Positions 38,812 to 46,951 of a stretch of 64,000 nt of DNA are shown here, in pieces. The DNA is from Methylophilus sp. 13 (lineage in GTDB: Bacteria > Pseudomonadota > Gammaproteobacteria > Burkholderiales > Methylophilaceae): positions 1-64,000 of the forward strand of contig NZ_JADKYR010000008.1 in the NCBI RefSeq assembly GCF_015354335.1. Direction: 5' to 3'. The notes under the pieces were generated by a model. The model was not told the origin of the DNA. It saw nothing but the letters and a program-made list of their open reading frames with translations, and ran no database searches. The position numbers and the translations under genes were made by a program. Every line of letters begins with the position of its first letter. Position 1 is the stretch's first letter.

Positions 38812-39495
38812 ATGTCCTTATCCATTCTGATTGTTGAAGATGAACTCTCGATTGCCGAGACTTTAATCTATGCTTGTCAGGCAGAGAAAATTCAAACAAC
38901 ACATGTCAGCCTCGGTCAACAAGCGCTGGACATCACCCTGAAACAGTCATTTGATATGATTATTCTAGATATCGGACTCCCAGATATGACAGGGTTCGAT
39001 GTTTGCAAGCGCTTAAGACACTTTTGCAATACACCCATTTTATTTCTAACTGCGCGTAATCATGAGGTGGACAGGATTTTGGGATTAGAAATTGGCGCAG
39101 ATGACTATGTAACAAAGCCGTTTAGCCCCAGAGAAGTGGTGGCGCGCATTAAAGCCATTCAACGACGGCTGCAGCCACTGCCAGAGCACTCTCCTAACGG
39201 ATTTCAACTGGATGAACATGGTAGTAGAATCTATTATCAACAACAGCTATTACACCTGACACGTTATGAATACCTGCTATTGAAATCCATGATTTTGCAG
39301 CCCCACCGTGTATTCTCACGCGCCACATTAATGGACAGTATCTGGCAGTCATCTGAAGACTCAACGGATCGAACAGTAGATACCCACATTAAAACCTTGC
39401 GTCAAAAACTCCGAGAAATTTCAACGCTGCACGATCTACCCGAGAGAGAGCTGATTGTGACGCATAGAGGCATGGGTTACAGCCTGCTGCGATAA
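38812..39495 (+). CDS. creB: Response regulator CreB
   Basis: About 227 residues from ATG 38812 (MSLSILIVEDE); the frame also opens at 38779 without a plausible role for the extra 11 residues. The receiver domain has the acidic pair ED (9-10), phospho-acceptor Asp53 in IILDIGLPDM, and the switch lysine in VTKPFSPRE. An OmpR-type winged helix follows (TRYEYLLLKSMILQPHRVFSRATLMDSIW; DRTVDTHIKTLRQKL). Partnered with creC and creD, and with a CreB-type box upstream of creD, it is very likely CreB rather than another OmpR member. Confidence 0.88.
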   Translation: MSLSILIVEDELSIAETLIYACQAEKIQTTHVSLGQQALDITLKQSFDMIILDIGLPDMTGFDVCKRLRHFCNTPILFLTARNHEVDRILGLEIGADDYVTKPFSPREVVARIKAIQRRLQPLPEHSPNGFQLDEHGSRIYYQQQLLHLTRYEYLLLKSMILQPHRVFSRATLMDSIWQSSEDSTDRTVDTHIKTLRQKLREISTLHDLPERELIVTHRGMGYSLLR

Positions 39496-39502
39496 CCACT
39501 AC

Positions 39503-40942
39503 ATGAAAATCAGCCTTAAAATTTTTCTTGGCTATTTTTTGCTCGTCGGTCTATCCGGCTGGTTTGTCTTGACAGTGTTTGTCGATGAGGTAAAACCGGG
39601 CGTAAGGCAAGCCATGGAAGATACCTTGGTAGACACCGCTCGTTTATTAGCGCAACTGGCGAAAGAGGACCTGAAACAAGGCAATATTCAACACGGGATA
39701 TTTGCACGTGGACTATCCGACTATCAACAGATGCCAGGAGTAGCAAGCATTTGGGGCATTCCCAAACGCACCGCAGACTACCATGTTTACATCACCGATC
39801 ACAAAGGTATTGTAGTCTTTGACTCCAAGCACGAGAGTGAGGGGCAAGACTATTCGCGCTGGAATGATGTCTATCTGACACTGAATCACAAATATGGGGC
39901 ACGGACGACACCTGTAGACCAGGCAAAGCCTGATGGCGAGACGGTGATGTATGTCGCGGCACCTATCACTGACAACGGCAAGTTGATCGGCGTACTCACT
40001 GTCGCCAAATCCAACGGCACGATGCAACCATTTATTCTGCATGCCCAGGCAAAAATCATGCGCTGGGGTTTACTCTTGCTAGTATTGTCTTTGTGCCTGG
40101 GGATGTTATTCACTTGGCGCTTCACGCGTGCCATTCATCGATTAAGGGATTATGCCATCGCAGTCAGCAAGGGTAAGAAGGCCGTCGCACCGAACTCTAG
40201 CAATGACGAATTGGCAGAACTGGCGCAAGCCATGAAAACCATGCGAGAAGAACTCGATGGACACCAGCATGTGCAAGAAGCGATTCATCAATTGACGCAT
40301 GAACTAAAAAGCCCCCTGACAGCCATTCAAGCGGCCATGGAGTTGATGACGCCTGAAATGCCAGAACAGGATCGTGCAAAATTTCTAAACAGTATCAAGA
40401 TACAAGCCAATCGTCTGCATCAGATGGTACAAAATATTCTTGGTTTAGCCGCGCTGGAACAACAGCAAGCCCTTACGCATCCGATAAGTATCGACCTCTC
40501 TGATCTGGTCGAACAACAGCTCCAACTCATCCAAGACCGGGCCAACCAGAGGAATATCAAACTGTTAGCGACACTTGATCCATCACTGTCTATTGAAGGA
40601 GACGCTTTTCTCTGCGGTCAGGCCATTAGCAACCTGTTAGAGAACGCTCTGGATTTCAGCCCGGACAACAGTCATATTCAAATTGATTTGAGCCGGTCTG
40701 GCCAAACGGTCCAACTCAAAATTATGGACAGAGGCAGCGGCATCCCTGACTATGCACTGGACAAGATCACCGAGAAGTTTTACTCGCTACCTCGACCTGC
40801 CAACACCCCTCGCGCAGGTCAGAAAAGCACAGGATTAGGCCTTAACTTTGTGCAGCAAATCATGTCACTGCATCATGGTCACGTCACCGTCATTAATGCT
40901 GCGACACAGGGGGTACTCGCTACACTGTCCTGGCGTGTTTAA
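39503..40942 (+). CDS. creC: Sensor histidine kinase CreC
   Basis: 479 residues. It has two membrane helices (about 5-28 and 185-205) flanking a periplasmic sensor of the CreC type (WGIPKRTADYHVYITDHKGIVVFDSKHESEGQDYSRWNDVY). HAMP, HisKA (LTHELKSPLTAIQAAMELM) and HATPase (NLLENALDFSP; GLGLNFVQQI) domains follow. It phosphorylates CreB in response to growth-medium or envelope signals. It lies 7 bp after creB. Confidence 0.9.
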   Translation: MKISLKIFLGYFLLVGLSGWFVLTVFVDEVKPGVRQAMEDTLVDTARLLAQLAKEDLKQGNIQHGIFARGLSDYQQMPGVASIWGIPKRTADYHVYITDHKGIVVFDSKHESEGQDYSRWNDVYLTLNHKYGARTTPVDQAKPDGETVMYVAAPITDNGKLIGVLTVAKSNGTMQPFILHAQAKIMRWGLLLLVLSLCLGMLFTWRFTRAIHRLRDYAIAVSKGKKAVAPNSSNDELAELAQAMKTMREELDGHQHVQEAIHQLTHELKSPLTAIQAAMELMTPEMPEQDRAKFLNSIKIQANRLHQMVQNILGLAALEQQQALTHPISIDLSDLVEQQLQLIQDRANQRNIKLLATLDPSLSIEGDAFLCGQAISNLLENALDFSPDNSHIQIDLSRSGQTVQLKIMDRGSGIPDYALDKITEKFYSLPRPANTPRAGQKSTGLGLNFVQQIMSLHHGHVTVINAATQGVLATLSWRV

Positions 40943-40956
40943 CTTACTCACAGCAC

Positions 40957-40972
40957 TTCACACTCGCTTCAC
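40957..40972 (+). promoter_or_regulatory. CreB-binding tag upstream of creD
   Basis: TTCAC-ACTCGC-TTCAC is an exact copy of the cre/blr tag TTCAC-N6-TTCAC known for CreB and BlrA. It lies 65 bp upstream of the creD ATG. A further lone TTCAC is at 40990-40994. Confidence 0.85.
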
Positions 40973-41037
40973 ATTCAACACAACAAGGCTTCACCAGGCG
41001 CTTTTATGCTGCAAACTCTTTTATCAAGGAGTTTGAA

Positions 41038-42369
41038 ATGCAGAAATCTCTTTTATACAAATCCATCGGCATCCTGGCGCTCATTCTCCTGATGTCGATG
41101 ACCTTGGGGTTTGTGAATGATTTGATTATTGAACGTCAACAAAGGCAGACAACTGTTGAAAACAATATTGCAAAATCCTCCACCCAAGCGCAAACAGTTA
41201 CCGGCCCCATTCTAATCATTCCTTATGCCGAGCATTACACGGAAACAGTAGGCAAAGACAAAGAGGCCAAAGTGATAGAGCATCAGGATGAAGGGCTTTT
41301 TTACCTGTTACCTAGCACTATGGAAGTGACTGGCGACTTTGCACACAACTATAAAAAACTGGGGCTATTTAAAGCACTCATGTATCAGTTTAATGGTGAT
41401 ATTTCAGGCGTATTCAATTTAAATAAAATTAAGATACAGACCCAGCATCGTAATGGCAGTATTCGCCTTGGGGACGCAAAACTGGTCATTGGGCTCAGTG
41501 ACACCCGTGGAATAGACGGGCAGCCTGTATTGCATTGGGGTAGTCAGACACTGCCTTTGAAACAAGGCACCCAGGTCAGTTTACTGAATACGGGGATTCA
41601 TGCAGATTTGGGCAATATTCAATCCGAGCAGTCAACCATTAAATTTAAACTGAATCTTCATCTGCGAGGCATGCAGCAATTCAATCTCATTCCGTTAGCC
41701 GATAACAATCACGTACGCTTACGCTCGTCTTGGCAGCACCCTCATTTCGATGGCAATTTTCTACCGGATACTGCAAGCCAGCATATCGATAGCAAAGGCT
41801 TTTCAGCACAATGGGAGACCTCCTCCCTGGCAAGCAATATTCAGGAAAAACTGCTCACAGGATTAAGCCATAACGCCGGCAACTTGACGCTTGAAGCCAT
41901 CTCAGTCGGCTTTATAGAGCCCATCAACATCTACAGCATGTCAGATCGTGCCACTAAATATGGTTTGTTATTTATTGGACTGACCTTTGCGGGTTTCTTT
42001 ATTTTTGAGCTGATGAAGCAGCTGAGAATTCACCCGGCACAATACACCTTGGTTGGCCTGGCTATGGCAGTATTTTATTTACTGCTAATTTCACTGGCAG
42101 AACATATAGGATTCGGACCTGCCTACTTAATTGCCAGTCTTGCGTGCATCGGGTTAATCGGCTACTACCTGACCAACGTCATGCAAAGTACCCGCTATGG
42201 CGTCGCATTCTCAGCCAAGCTTGGCCTACTTTATGCCACGCTCTATGGCATCTTGATCTCCGAAGACAATGCCTTACTGATGGGGGCGTTGCTAATTTTC
42301 AGCCTGCTCACACTCACCATGGTGCTCACCCGAAAAGTAAACTGGTATGCCCTAACAAACAACCAGTAA
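41038..42369 (+). CDS. creD: Inner-membrane protein CreD
   Basis: 443 residues: an N-terminal membrane helix, a long periplasmic beta-rich part (about 35-300) and a C-terminal block of five or six helices (about 305-435, YGLLFIGLTFAGFFIFELMKQL; YTLVGLAMAVFYLLLISLAEHIGF). This is the CreD layout and sequence. It has a strong ribosome site (AAGGAG). CreD is the main output of CreBC in enterobacteria and Aeromonas/Pseudomonas relatives, where it affects envelope integrity and beta-lactam responses; its molecular activity is not established. Confidence 0.93.
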   Translation: MQKSLLYKSIGILALILLMSMTLGFVNDLIIERQQRQTTVENNIAKSSTQAQTVTGPILIIPYAEHYTETVGKDKEAKVIEHQDEGLFYLLPSTMEVTGDFAHNYKKLGLFKALMYQFNGDISGVFNLNKIKIQTQHRNGSIRLGDAKLVIGLSDTRGIDGQPVLHWGSQTLPLKQGTQVSLLNTGIHADLGNIQSEQSTIKFKLNLHLRGMQQFNLIPLADNNHVRLRSSWQHPHFDGNFLPDTASQHIDSKGFSAQWETSSLASNIQEKLLTGLSHNAGNLTLEAISVGFIEPINIYSMSDRATKYGLLFIGLTFAGFFIFELMKQLRIHPAQYTLVGLAMAVFYLLLISLAEHIGFGPAYLIASLACIGLIGYYLTNVMQSTRYGVAFSAKLGLLYATLYGILISEDNALLMGALLIFSLLTLTMVLTRKVNWYALTNNQ

Positions 42370-42375
42370 ACCATC

Positions 42376-42394
42376 CGGGCAGTCATGCTGCCCG
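42376..42394 (+). repeat. Hairpin between creD and the M23 peptidase gene
   Basis: A 7-bp perfect stem (CGGGCAG at 42376-42382, CTGCCCG at 42388-42394) lies 7 bp after the creD stop with no T run after it. It may protect the upstream message rather than end transcription. Confidence 0.45.
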
Positions 42395-42413
42395 CCTACT
42401 CAAGGATACGCAC

Positions 42414-42923
42414 ATGAAAAAAGTATGGATTGGATTGCTGTGTTACATGATTGTTTGCGCAGTCATGCCAGAGCATATTGGCATGCCAGTTCAACATGCC
42501 ACTTCAAAAGACTGGAACCGTGACAGTTATTGGTTTTCGCCCTGGGGCGAGTCTGGTGTTCATAAAGGGATAGACATTTTTGCGCGAAAAGGTACCCCGG
42601 TATATGCATCTTGCACGGGGCTGGTTATTTTCACAGGGAATATCGATAGAGGCGGCAATGTCGTTTTGATGCTTTCCCCCAAAGGACGCATACACTATTA
42701 CGCCCATTTAAATGCCCTTACAACCCACACTTTGGCAATCGTCGATCAACAAAATCAGATTGGTACGGTTGGAAATACAGGGAATGCATTTGGCAAACCA
42801 CCTCACCTGCACTACAGTATTCTTCGCTTGCAACCCAATATCGCGGACTTCACGCTGGAAACTCAAGGATGGAAAAAAATGTTTTATCTCAATCCTGGCC
42901 GACTCTTGGACCCATCAAAATAA
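42414..42923 (+). CDS. M23-family metallopeptidase (LytM domain), secreted
   Basis: 169 residues from ATG 42414. A signal-peptide-like hydrophobic start (VWIGLLCYMIVCAVM) is followed directly by a LytM domain. The zinc ligands are present: H-x3-D in HKGIDIFARKGTP and HLH in PPHLHYSI, plus YYAHL. Such proteins cut peptidoglycan cross-links or activate amidases. At 44 bp after creD on the same strand it is probably in the Cre regulon, tying the CreBC signal to the cell wall; that is inference. Its end faces the SDR gene with only 15 bp between and no terminator seen. Confidence 0.82.
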   Translation: MKKVWIGLLCYMIVCAVMPEHIGMPVQHATSKDWNRDSYWFSPWGESGVHKGIDIFARKGTPVYASCTGLVIFTGNIDRGGNVVLMLSPKGRIHYYAHLNALTTHTLAIVDQQNQIGTVGNTGNAFGKPPHLHYSILRLQPNIADFTLETQGWKKMFYLNPGRLLDPSK

Positions 42924-42938
42924 ATGCCATGTATCAGG

Positions 42939-43730
42939 CTACAAAAACCGCTTTGCCAGCCTCGCTTGTTGCTTCAAGCCCAGATTCACCAGCCTGGGCG
43001 CAACACCATTGAGCCAGGCAAAGAAGCTTTGCGGTTGCCCGATATACAGCTCTTGCTGGTCTTTGAGCAGCGCCTGGATAATTTTATCCGCAACAAATTG
43101 CGGTTCATCAATGGCTTGGCCGGACGCTTGCCACATGGCATTGGTGCGGTCGTCATTCATAGGCGTGGCGATAGCGCGTGGGGCGATATAGGTGACCCCG
43201 ATGTTGCTATCAATGAGTTCGCGTCGCAAGGCCTGACTAAAGCCATGGATGGCAAATTTGCTGGCGCAGTAGGTGGCAAAATGCGGAAACCCCAGCGAAC
43301 CAAAAATAGAGCCGACAAATGCCAGATGCCCGCGGCCGCGCTGGCTAAAATAGCTGACAAATTCACGGCTTAATACCAAGGTCGCCGTGACATTGGTATG
43401 AATCATGTTGTCAATGTTCACTTCGGCCTGCTTGGCAAACTCGGTGAACTCGATGATGCCAGCATTGTTCATCAGCAAATCGACATGCCCCATCTCGCGC
43501 AAAGACTGCGTGAGCAGTTGACTGGCCATATTCGGCTGCGCCAGATCGGCAACCATAATATGCGCCTTGCCGCCCTGGCTGGTGATTCTTTTTTGCAAGG
43601 CATGCAACTTGGCCGGATCTCGGCCAACGAGGCCGACGACGGCCCCTCTGGCACTCAACGCAAGCGCCAGCACGGAACCGAGGCCGCCGGTTGCACCGGT
43701 CAATACCACATGTAAATTACGCAACTCCAT
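42939..43730 (-). CDS. Short-chain dehydrogenase/reductase
   Basis: 263 residues of the classical SDR type: nucleotide motif GATGGLGSVLALAL, NNAGIIEF, the catalytic serine in FVGSIFGSLGF and the YxxxK pair in TYCASKFAIHG. It is the last gene of a four-gene leftward operon with the diiron-oxidase-like, AMP-ligase and hemolysin-family genes, 12 bp after the preceding stop. In that setting it probably reduces or oxidises an acyl-derived intermediate; substrate unknown. Confidence 0.85.
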   Translation of the reverse strand: MELRNLHVVLTGATGGLGSVLALALSARGAVVGLVGRDPAKLHALQKRITSQGGKAHIMVADLAQPNMASQLLTQSLREMGHVDLLMNNAGIIEFTEFAKQAEVNIDNMIHTNVTATLVLSREFVSYFSQRGRGHLAFVGSIFGSLGFPHFATYCASKFAIHGFSQALRRELIDSNIGVTYIAPRAIATPMNDDRTNAMWQASGQAIDEPQFVADKIIQALLKDQQELYIGQPQSFFAWLNGVAPRLVNLGLKQQARLAKRFL

Positions 43731-43742
43731 GACTGATGACTC

Positions 43743-44441
43743 CTAAGCTGCCTGGTGCAGCGTGTGATTGATTGCCGCTTGTGCCGCGACATGTTTAAAG
43801 ATCTCGCCATACAAGCGGTAAAACCGTTTGGCCGCATGAATGATCGCTTGCTGGTCTTCTACGTTGGTCACTTGATTCATGAGACTTTCGTAGAAAGTGA
43901 CATGGCTAATATCCAGCGACCCATGCGAAAACAGGTAGCTAAAGGCTTTTTTGGGCAACTGCAGGGCCTGCATGATTTTTTCGCCGGCCTGGGTGGCCAC
44001 CGCTGTGCTGGTGCCTTCAAGCACTAACACCATGCCAAAAAAGCCCAGTGGATTGACGCGGTGTATCATGTCGTAGGCATAAGCCACCATCACCTCGGTT
44101 GCATGGCAAGCGGCATCTTGCTCGGTTGCACTGTGACGCACCGACTCCTTGTCGCCACCGCAGGCTTCAATATCATTCAGCACCCATTCCTGATGCCCCA
44201 TTTCTTCCTCGATATATTCACCAATCGCGGTCCGCAACCATTCATACTCGCCACTCAACCGGCCGCCGCAGGCCATCAGTAACGGCGTGGTGTGCTTGAC
44301 GTGATGATAGGCTTGCGTCAGAAAAGCACGATAGGTTTCCAGGGTGATGTTGCCCTGTGCGCCTTGTTGGATCAAGGGCAAAGTCATTAAGGCGTTGCGT
44401 TCCTGCTCAGTGGCGCTCAATAATTGCTGATAAAAACTCAT
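43743..44441 (-). CDS. Haem-oxygenase-like diiron oxidase family protein (TenA/UndA-like)
   Basis: 232 residues, all helical. Candidate metal ligands are Glu79 and His83 (EEEMGHQEW), Glu142 (VLEGTSTA), Asp177 and His180 (SLDISHVTF), the spacing expected for haem-oxygenase-like diiron oxidases. Characterised relatives include UndA (fatty acid to 1-alkene) and N-oxygenases; TenA and PqqC share the fold without iron. It overlaps the upstream AMP-ligase gene by 4 bp, so an acyl or amino-acyl substrate made by the ligase is plausible. The reaction is not known. Confidence 0.75.
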   Translation of the reverse strand: MSFYQQLLSATEQERNALMTLPLIQQGAQGNITLETYRAFLTQAYHHVKHTTPLLMACGGRLSGEYEWLRTAIGEYIEEEMGHQEWVLNDIEACGGDKESVRHSATEQDAACHATEVMVAYAYDMIHRVNPLGFFGMVLVLEGTSTAVATQAGEKIMQALQLPKKAFSYLFSHGSLDISHVTFYESLMNQVTNVEDQQAIIHAAKRFYRLYGEIFKHVAAQAAINHTLHQAA

Positions 44442-45934
44442 GCGGAAATTCCTTCATAAAGGGCGTTGATTTCTGCGGCATACGCGGCAGCAATCACATC
44501 GCGTTTTAACCGGCCATTGGCCGTCAGTTGTCCGTTTTGTGGGGTAAAGGGCTGCTTGGCATATATCACATCGCCCACTTGCGCATAATCAGGCAAGCCC
44601 TGATTCGCCCGTGCAATGCCTTGCGCCACTTGCGCCTGACTTGCCTGTGGTGCAAGCACCACCACCGCCACGTTATACGGCCTCGCTTCTCCAAACACAC
44701 AAGCCTGTAACAATCCGGCCTGCTGAATCAATGTCGTTTCGACCCACTCTGGCGACACGTTGCGCCCGAATGAAGTAATAAACAGATTTTTTTTGCGGCC
44801 AGACAGGATCCAGTGACCTTCGGCATCCTGGCAGGCCAAATCGCCGGTCGGCAAGTAACCGTCCACATCAAGCGCTGGTTCAGTGATCGTCCCATCTGCC
44901 GCCATATACCCAGCGTAAATGGCTCCTTTGACCCACAACTCGCCGTGGCTATCCACGCGCAATTGCACGTGCGGCAAGGGCTGACCAATACTGCCGGGCT
45001 GATTGGCCAGTGGGGTATTCAGTGTGACCACCGATGCACATTCGGACAAGCCATAGCCTTCGTATACCGGCAACCCCAGTGCATGTGCCTGTAACAGCAG
45101 CGCTGGCGCCACCTTGGCGCCCCCCACTGCGACAAAGCGCAACTGAGCCAGGGCCGACTGACCGGCTTGCAGGCAAGCCACCAGCGCACGCAACAACTCT
45201 GGAATCAAAATGGCCGTGGTGGCCTGGCTGGCTTGCAGGCCACGGTAGAGCTTGAAGATATCAAACTGGCTACCGCTAAAGCCAACGGCCTCGCAGCTGT
45301 AGACCACGACGGTGGTGCCAGAGATCAGGCTGGCATAAACGCCGGCGACATTTTCCAACAAGGTGGCCAGTGGCAACACGCAAAAATGGCAGTCATCGTG
45401 GCCTGGTTTGACCTGTGTGCGAATCGAACTGGCAACTTGCCACATGTGGTCTTCGCTCAGGCACACGCCTTTGGGCGCGCCGGTCGTGCCAGAGGTATAA
45501 GTAATTTTGGCCACAGGCGCCGCCCTGTCATGCGCCTGCACGCGAAGCAGCGTGACCATCTTGTCGGCCACCTGCCATTCAGCAACTAGCGCAGCCTCGG
45601 GGAACAGGCCTAGCCAGACTGCGGGCGCATCGGTCAACACTAGGCTGACGCCTGCATCCAGAATGGCATGCTGCTTTTGCGTCGCAGAGAAAAAGGCGGC
45701 CACCGGTACATTGGTCCAGCCCGCCGCCAGTATCGCCAGATCCAGCACGATCCAGGCCGGGCTATTATCAAGCGCCAAGGCGACACTGGCTTGCGGTGTC
45801 AACGTCATCAACGCCGAAGACACGCGCGTGATTTCTTTGGCAAGGGCAGCATAGCTCAGTTGCGTCTGTGCGCCCTGTAAGGCAATCTGCCCGGGAACTT
45901 GAGCCGCCTGCGCTTGAATTTCGTTCAGTATCAT
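44438..45934 (-). CDS. AMP-dependent acyl-CoA synthetase / ligase
   Basis: 498 residues of the ANL adenylating family. The P-loop is TYTSGTTGAPKGVCLS, the A5 motif GYGLSECASVVTLNTP, the A7/A8 hinge PTGDLACQDAEGHW with GRKKNLFITSFGRNVSPEWVE, and the C-terminal catalytic lysine lies in LTANGRLKRDV. The sequence resembles long-chain fatty-acid ligases but is shorter than FadD. It activates a carboxylic acid as acyl-AMP, probably for CoA or a direct acceptor. It lies 9 bp after the hemolysin-family gene and overlaps the next gene by 4 bp. Confidence 0.85.
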   Translation of the reverse strand: MILNEIQAQAAQVPGQIALQGAQTQLSYAALAKEITRVSSALMTLTPQASVALALDNSPAWIVLDLAILAAGWTNVPVAAFFSATQKQHAILDAGVSLVLTDAPAVWLGLFPEAALVAEWQVADKMVTLLRVQAHDRAAPVAKITYTSGTTGAPKGVCLSEDHMWQVASSIRTQVKPGHDDCHFCVLPLATLLENVAGVYASLISGTTVVVYSCEAVGFSGSQFDIFKLYRGLQASQATTAILIPELLRALVACLQAGQSALAQLRFVAVGGAKVAPALLLQAHALGLPVYEGYGLSECASVVTLNTPLANQPGSIGQPLPHVQLRVDSHGELWVKGAIYAGYMAADGTITEPALDVDGYLPTGDLACQDAEGHWILSGRKKNLFITSFGRNVSPEWVETTLIQQAGLLQACVFGEARPYNVAVVVLAPQASQAQVAQGIARANQGLPDYAQVGDVIYAKQPFTPQNGQLTANGRLKRDVIAAAYAAEINALYEGISA

Positions 45935-45943
45935 GATCGGGGC

Positions 45944-46585
45944 TTATAAAGGATCAGCCACACCGCGAATCGCCACAATTTGCGGGATATGTTTGTAGTA
46001 GCTGCCCCATTTTGCACGTTCTTGCGCGTCCAGACGATCAGGATTCGCCGCCGCTAATGGATATAAGTCTCGCCCACCCTTGATCAGGCCATTTTGCAAA
46101 CTGTGATGTGCGGTCGCAACGCCCCAAGGTAAATTCATACTCAGGCTATGTTGAATCACATGCGCAATCAGCACGCCGGCATTACGCGGATTGGCCACCG
46201 CCAGGTTACCAAAATAGGTGATTTCCTCACGTGCAATGTCGCGGCCAAGCTGGCGCGACATCAACTGCTCAATCGGCTCATCAATATACTGCTCGAGAAA
46301 CAGACGGCCATGGGCGGCATGATGCAAACCAAAGGCGGCCATCAGCACACCACTGGCATCCCGCAAGGCCACCAATTGCGGCATAAACTGGCTGACTTCT
46401 GCACCATACATCTGTTTAAACACCGCAGCAATAAAGGCCTCCACCTCCTGACGGCAGGGGGCCCCCTGCTCGACCAGGTGTCCGGTAATTTCATTGACCT
46501 GATAACGCTTGGCCTGGGCAAAGTCTCTCAGCTCATAGGCAGAGGCCGCGTGATAAAATGCTGTGTTTGGTTCTGAATGTAACAT
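45944..46585 (-). CDS. Thermostable-hemolysin family protein (GNAT-like)
   Basis: 213 residues resembling the T_hemolysin family (Vibrio delta-VPH), which is placed in the acetyltransferase (GNAT) clan. Typical features are RPLFLEQY-like FLEQYIDEPIEQL and EITYFGNLAVANPRNAGVLIAHVIQH. Despite the name there is no signal peptide or membrane-inserting segment, and an acyl-transfer role fits the adjacent acyl-ligase better than hemolysis. It is the first gene of the leftward operon; a sigma-54 promoter lies 38 bp upstream of its ATG and the paired palindromes beyond that. Confidence 0.75.
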   Translation of the reverse strand: MLHSEPNTAFYHAASAYELRDFAQAKRYQVNEITGHLVEQGAPCRQEVEAFIAAVFKQMYGAEVSQFMPQLVALRDASGVLMAAFGLHHAAHGRLFLEQYIDEPIEQLMSRQLGRDIAREEITYFGNLAVANPRNAGVLIAHVIQHSLSMNLPWGVATAHHSLQNGLIKGGRDLYPLAAANPDRLDAQERAKWGSYYKHIPQIVAIRGVADPL

Positions 46586-46623
46586 GTCAACCGTCTCGCA
46601 AAGAATGCTCTTGGGCTTTCATT

Positions 46624-46639
46624 TGCAATCCTTATGCCA
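46624..46639 (-). promoter_or_regulatory. Sigma-54 promoter of the hemolysin-family operon
   Basis: On the minus strand TGGCATAAGGATTGCA matches TGGCA-N6-TTGCA with proper -24/-12 spacing. The predicted start is near 46613, 28 nt before the ATG at 46585. The proximal palindrome begins 54 bp upstream, against 51 bp at the ArnT-like gene. Confidence 0.78.
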
Positions 46640-46693
46640 GATCAATTTATACTTATAAATCATCATCTTAATCAAAAGCCACCCCACAAATCC

Positions 46694-46749
46694 CTGCATA
46701 TTTTGCAGCCTTTTAAAGGCTGTGTATTCAGCTTCTGCACATTTTGCAG
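46694..46749. promoter_or_regulatory. Paired TGCA-N5-TGCA palindromes (enhancer-like), between divergent operons
   Basis: Written on the minus strand: proximal CTGCAAAATATGCAG (46694-46708) and distal CTGCAAAATGTGCAG (46735-46749), 41 bp apart start to start, about four helical turns. Copies and spacing match those at 36966-37021, and the 26 bp between copies also share bases (both contain TAAA and end ..TCAGC + 2). The pair lies between a leftward and a rightward sigma-54 promoter and could serve both. Confidence 0.75.
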
Positions 46750-46850
46750 AGGCTGATCGTCTATGAGCTGGCGCAGCCCTGTCAAGGATACAGTGTTTTC
46801 CCAATGCAAATCAGTCGTTTACCTTAGTATTAACGACGTGTACGGGAATG

Positions 46851-46866
46851 TGGCACACGGTTTGCA
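46851..46866 (+). promoter_or_regulatory. Sigma-54 promoter of PAP2-eptA
   Basis: TGGCACACGGTTTGCA fits the sigma-54 consensus at all conserved bases. The predicted start is near 46877, 75 nt before the PAP2 gene. The distal palindrome ends 101 bp upstream, a normal enhancer distance. Confidence 0.82.
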
Positions 46867-46951
46867 TTTCATGTCCACGTTTTTGAAAACAAGAGACGCA
46901 CGTCCAGCCCATCGTGCGAAGATGGATAAAAACAGGCATACACACTAAGCG

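Noticed and set aside
45944-46585. Calling this gene a true hemolysin
   Set aside because: No signal peptide, pore-forming or membrane segment; the family is in the GNAT clan and the neighbours are acyl-processing enzymes.
46694-46749. LexA or lux-type box
   Set aside because: Both of those have CTG-N10-CAG symmetry with other inner bases; these sites are CTG-N9-CAG with an A/T-rich centre.
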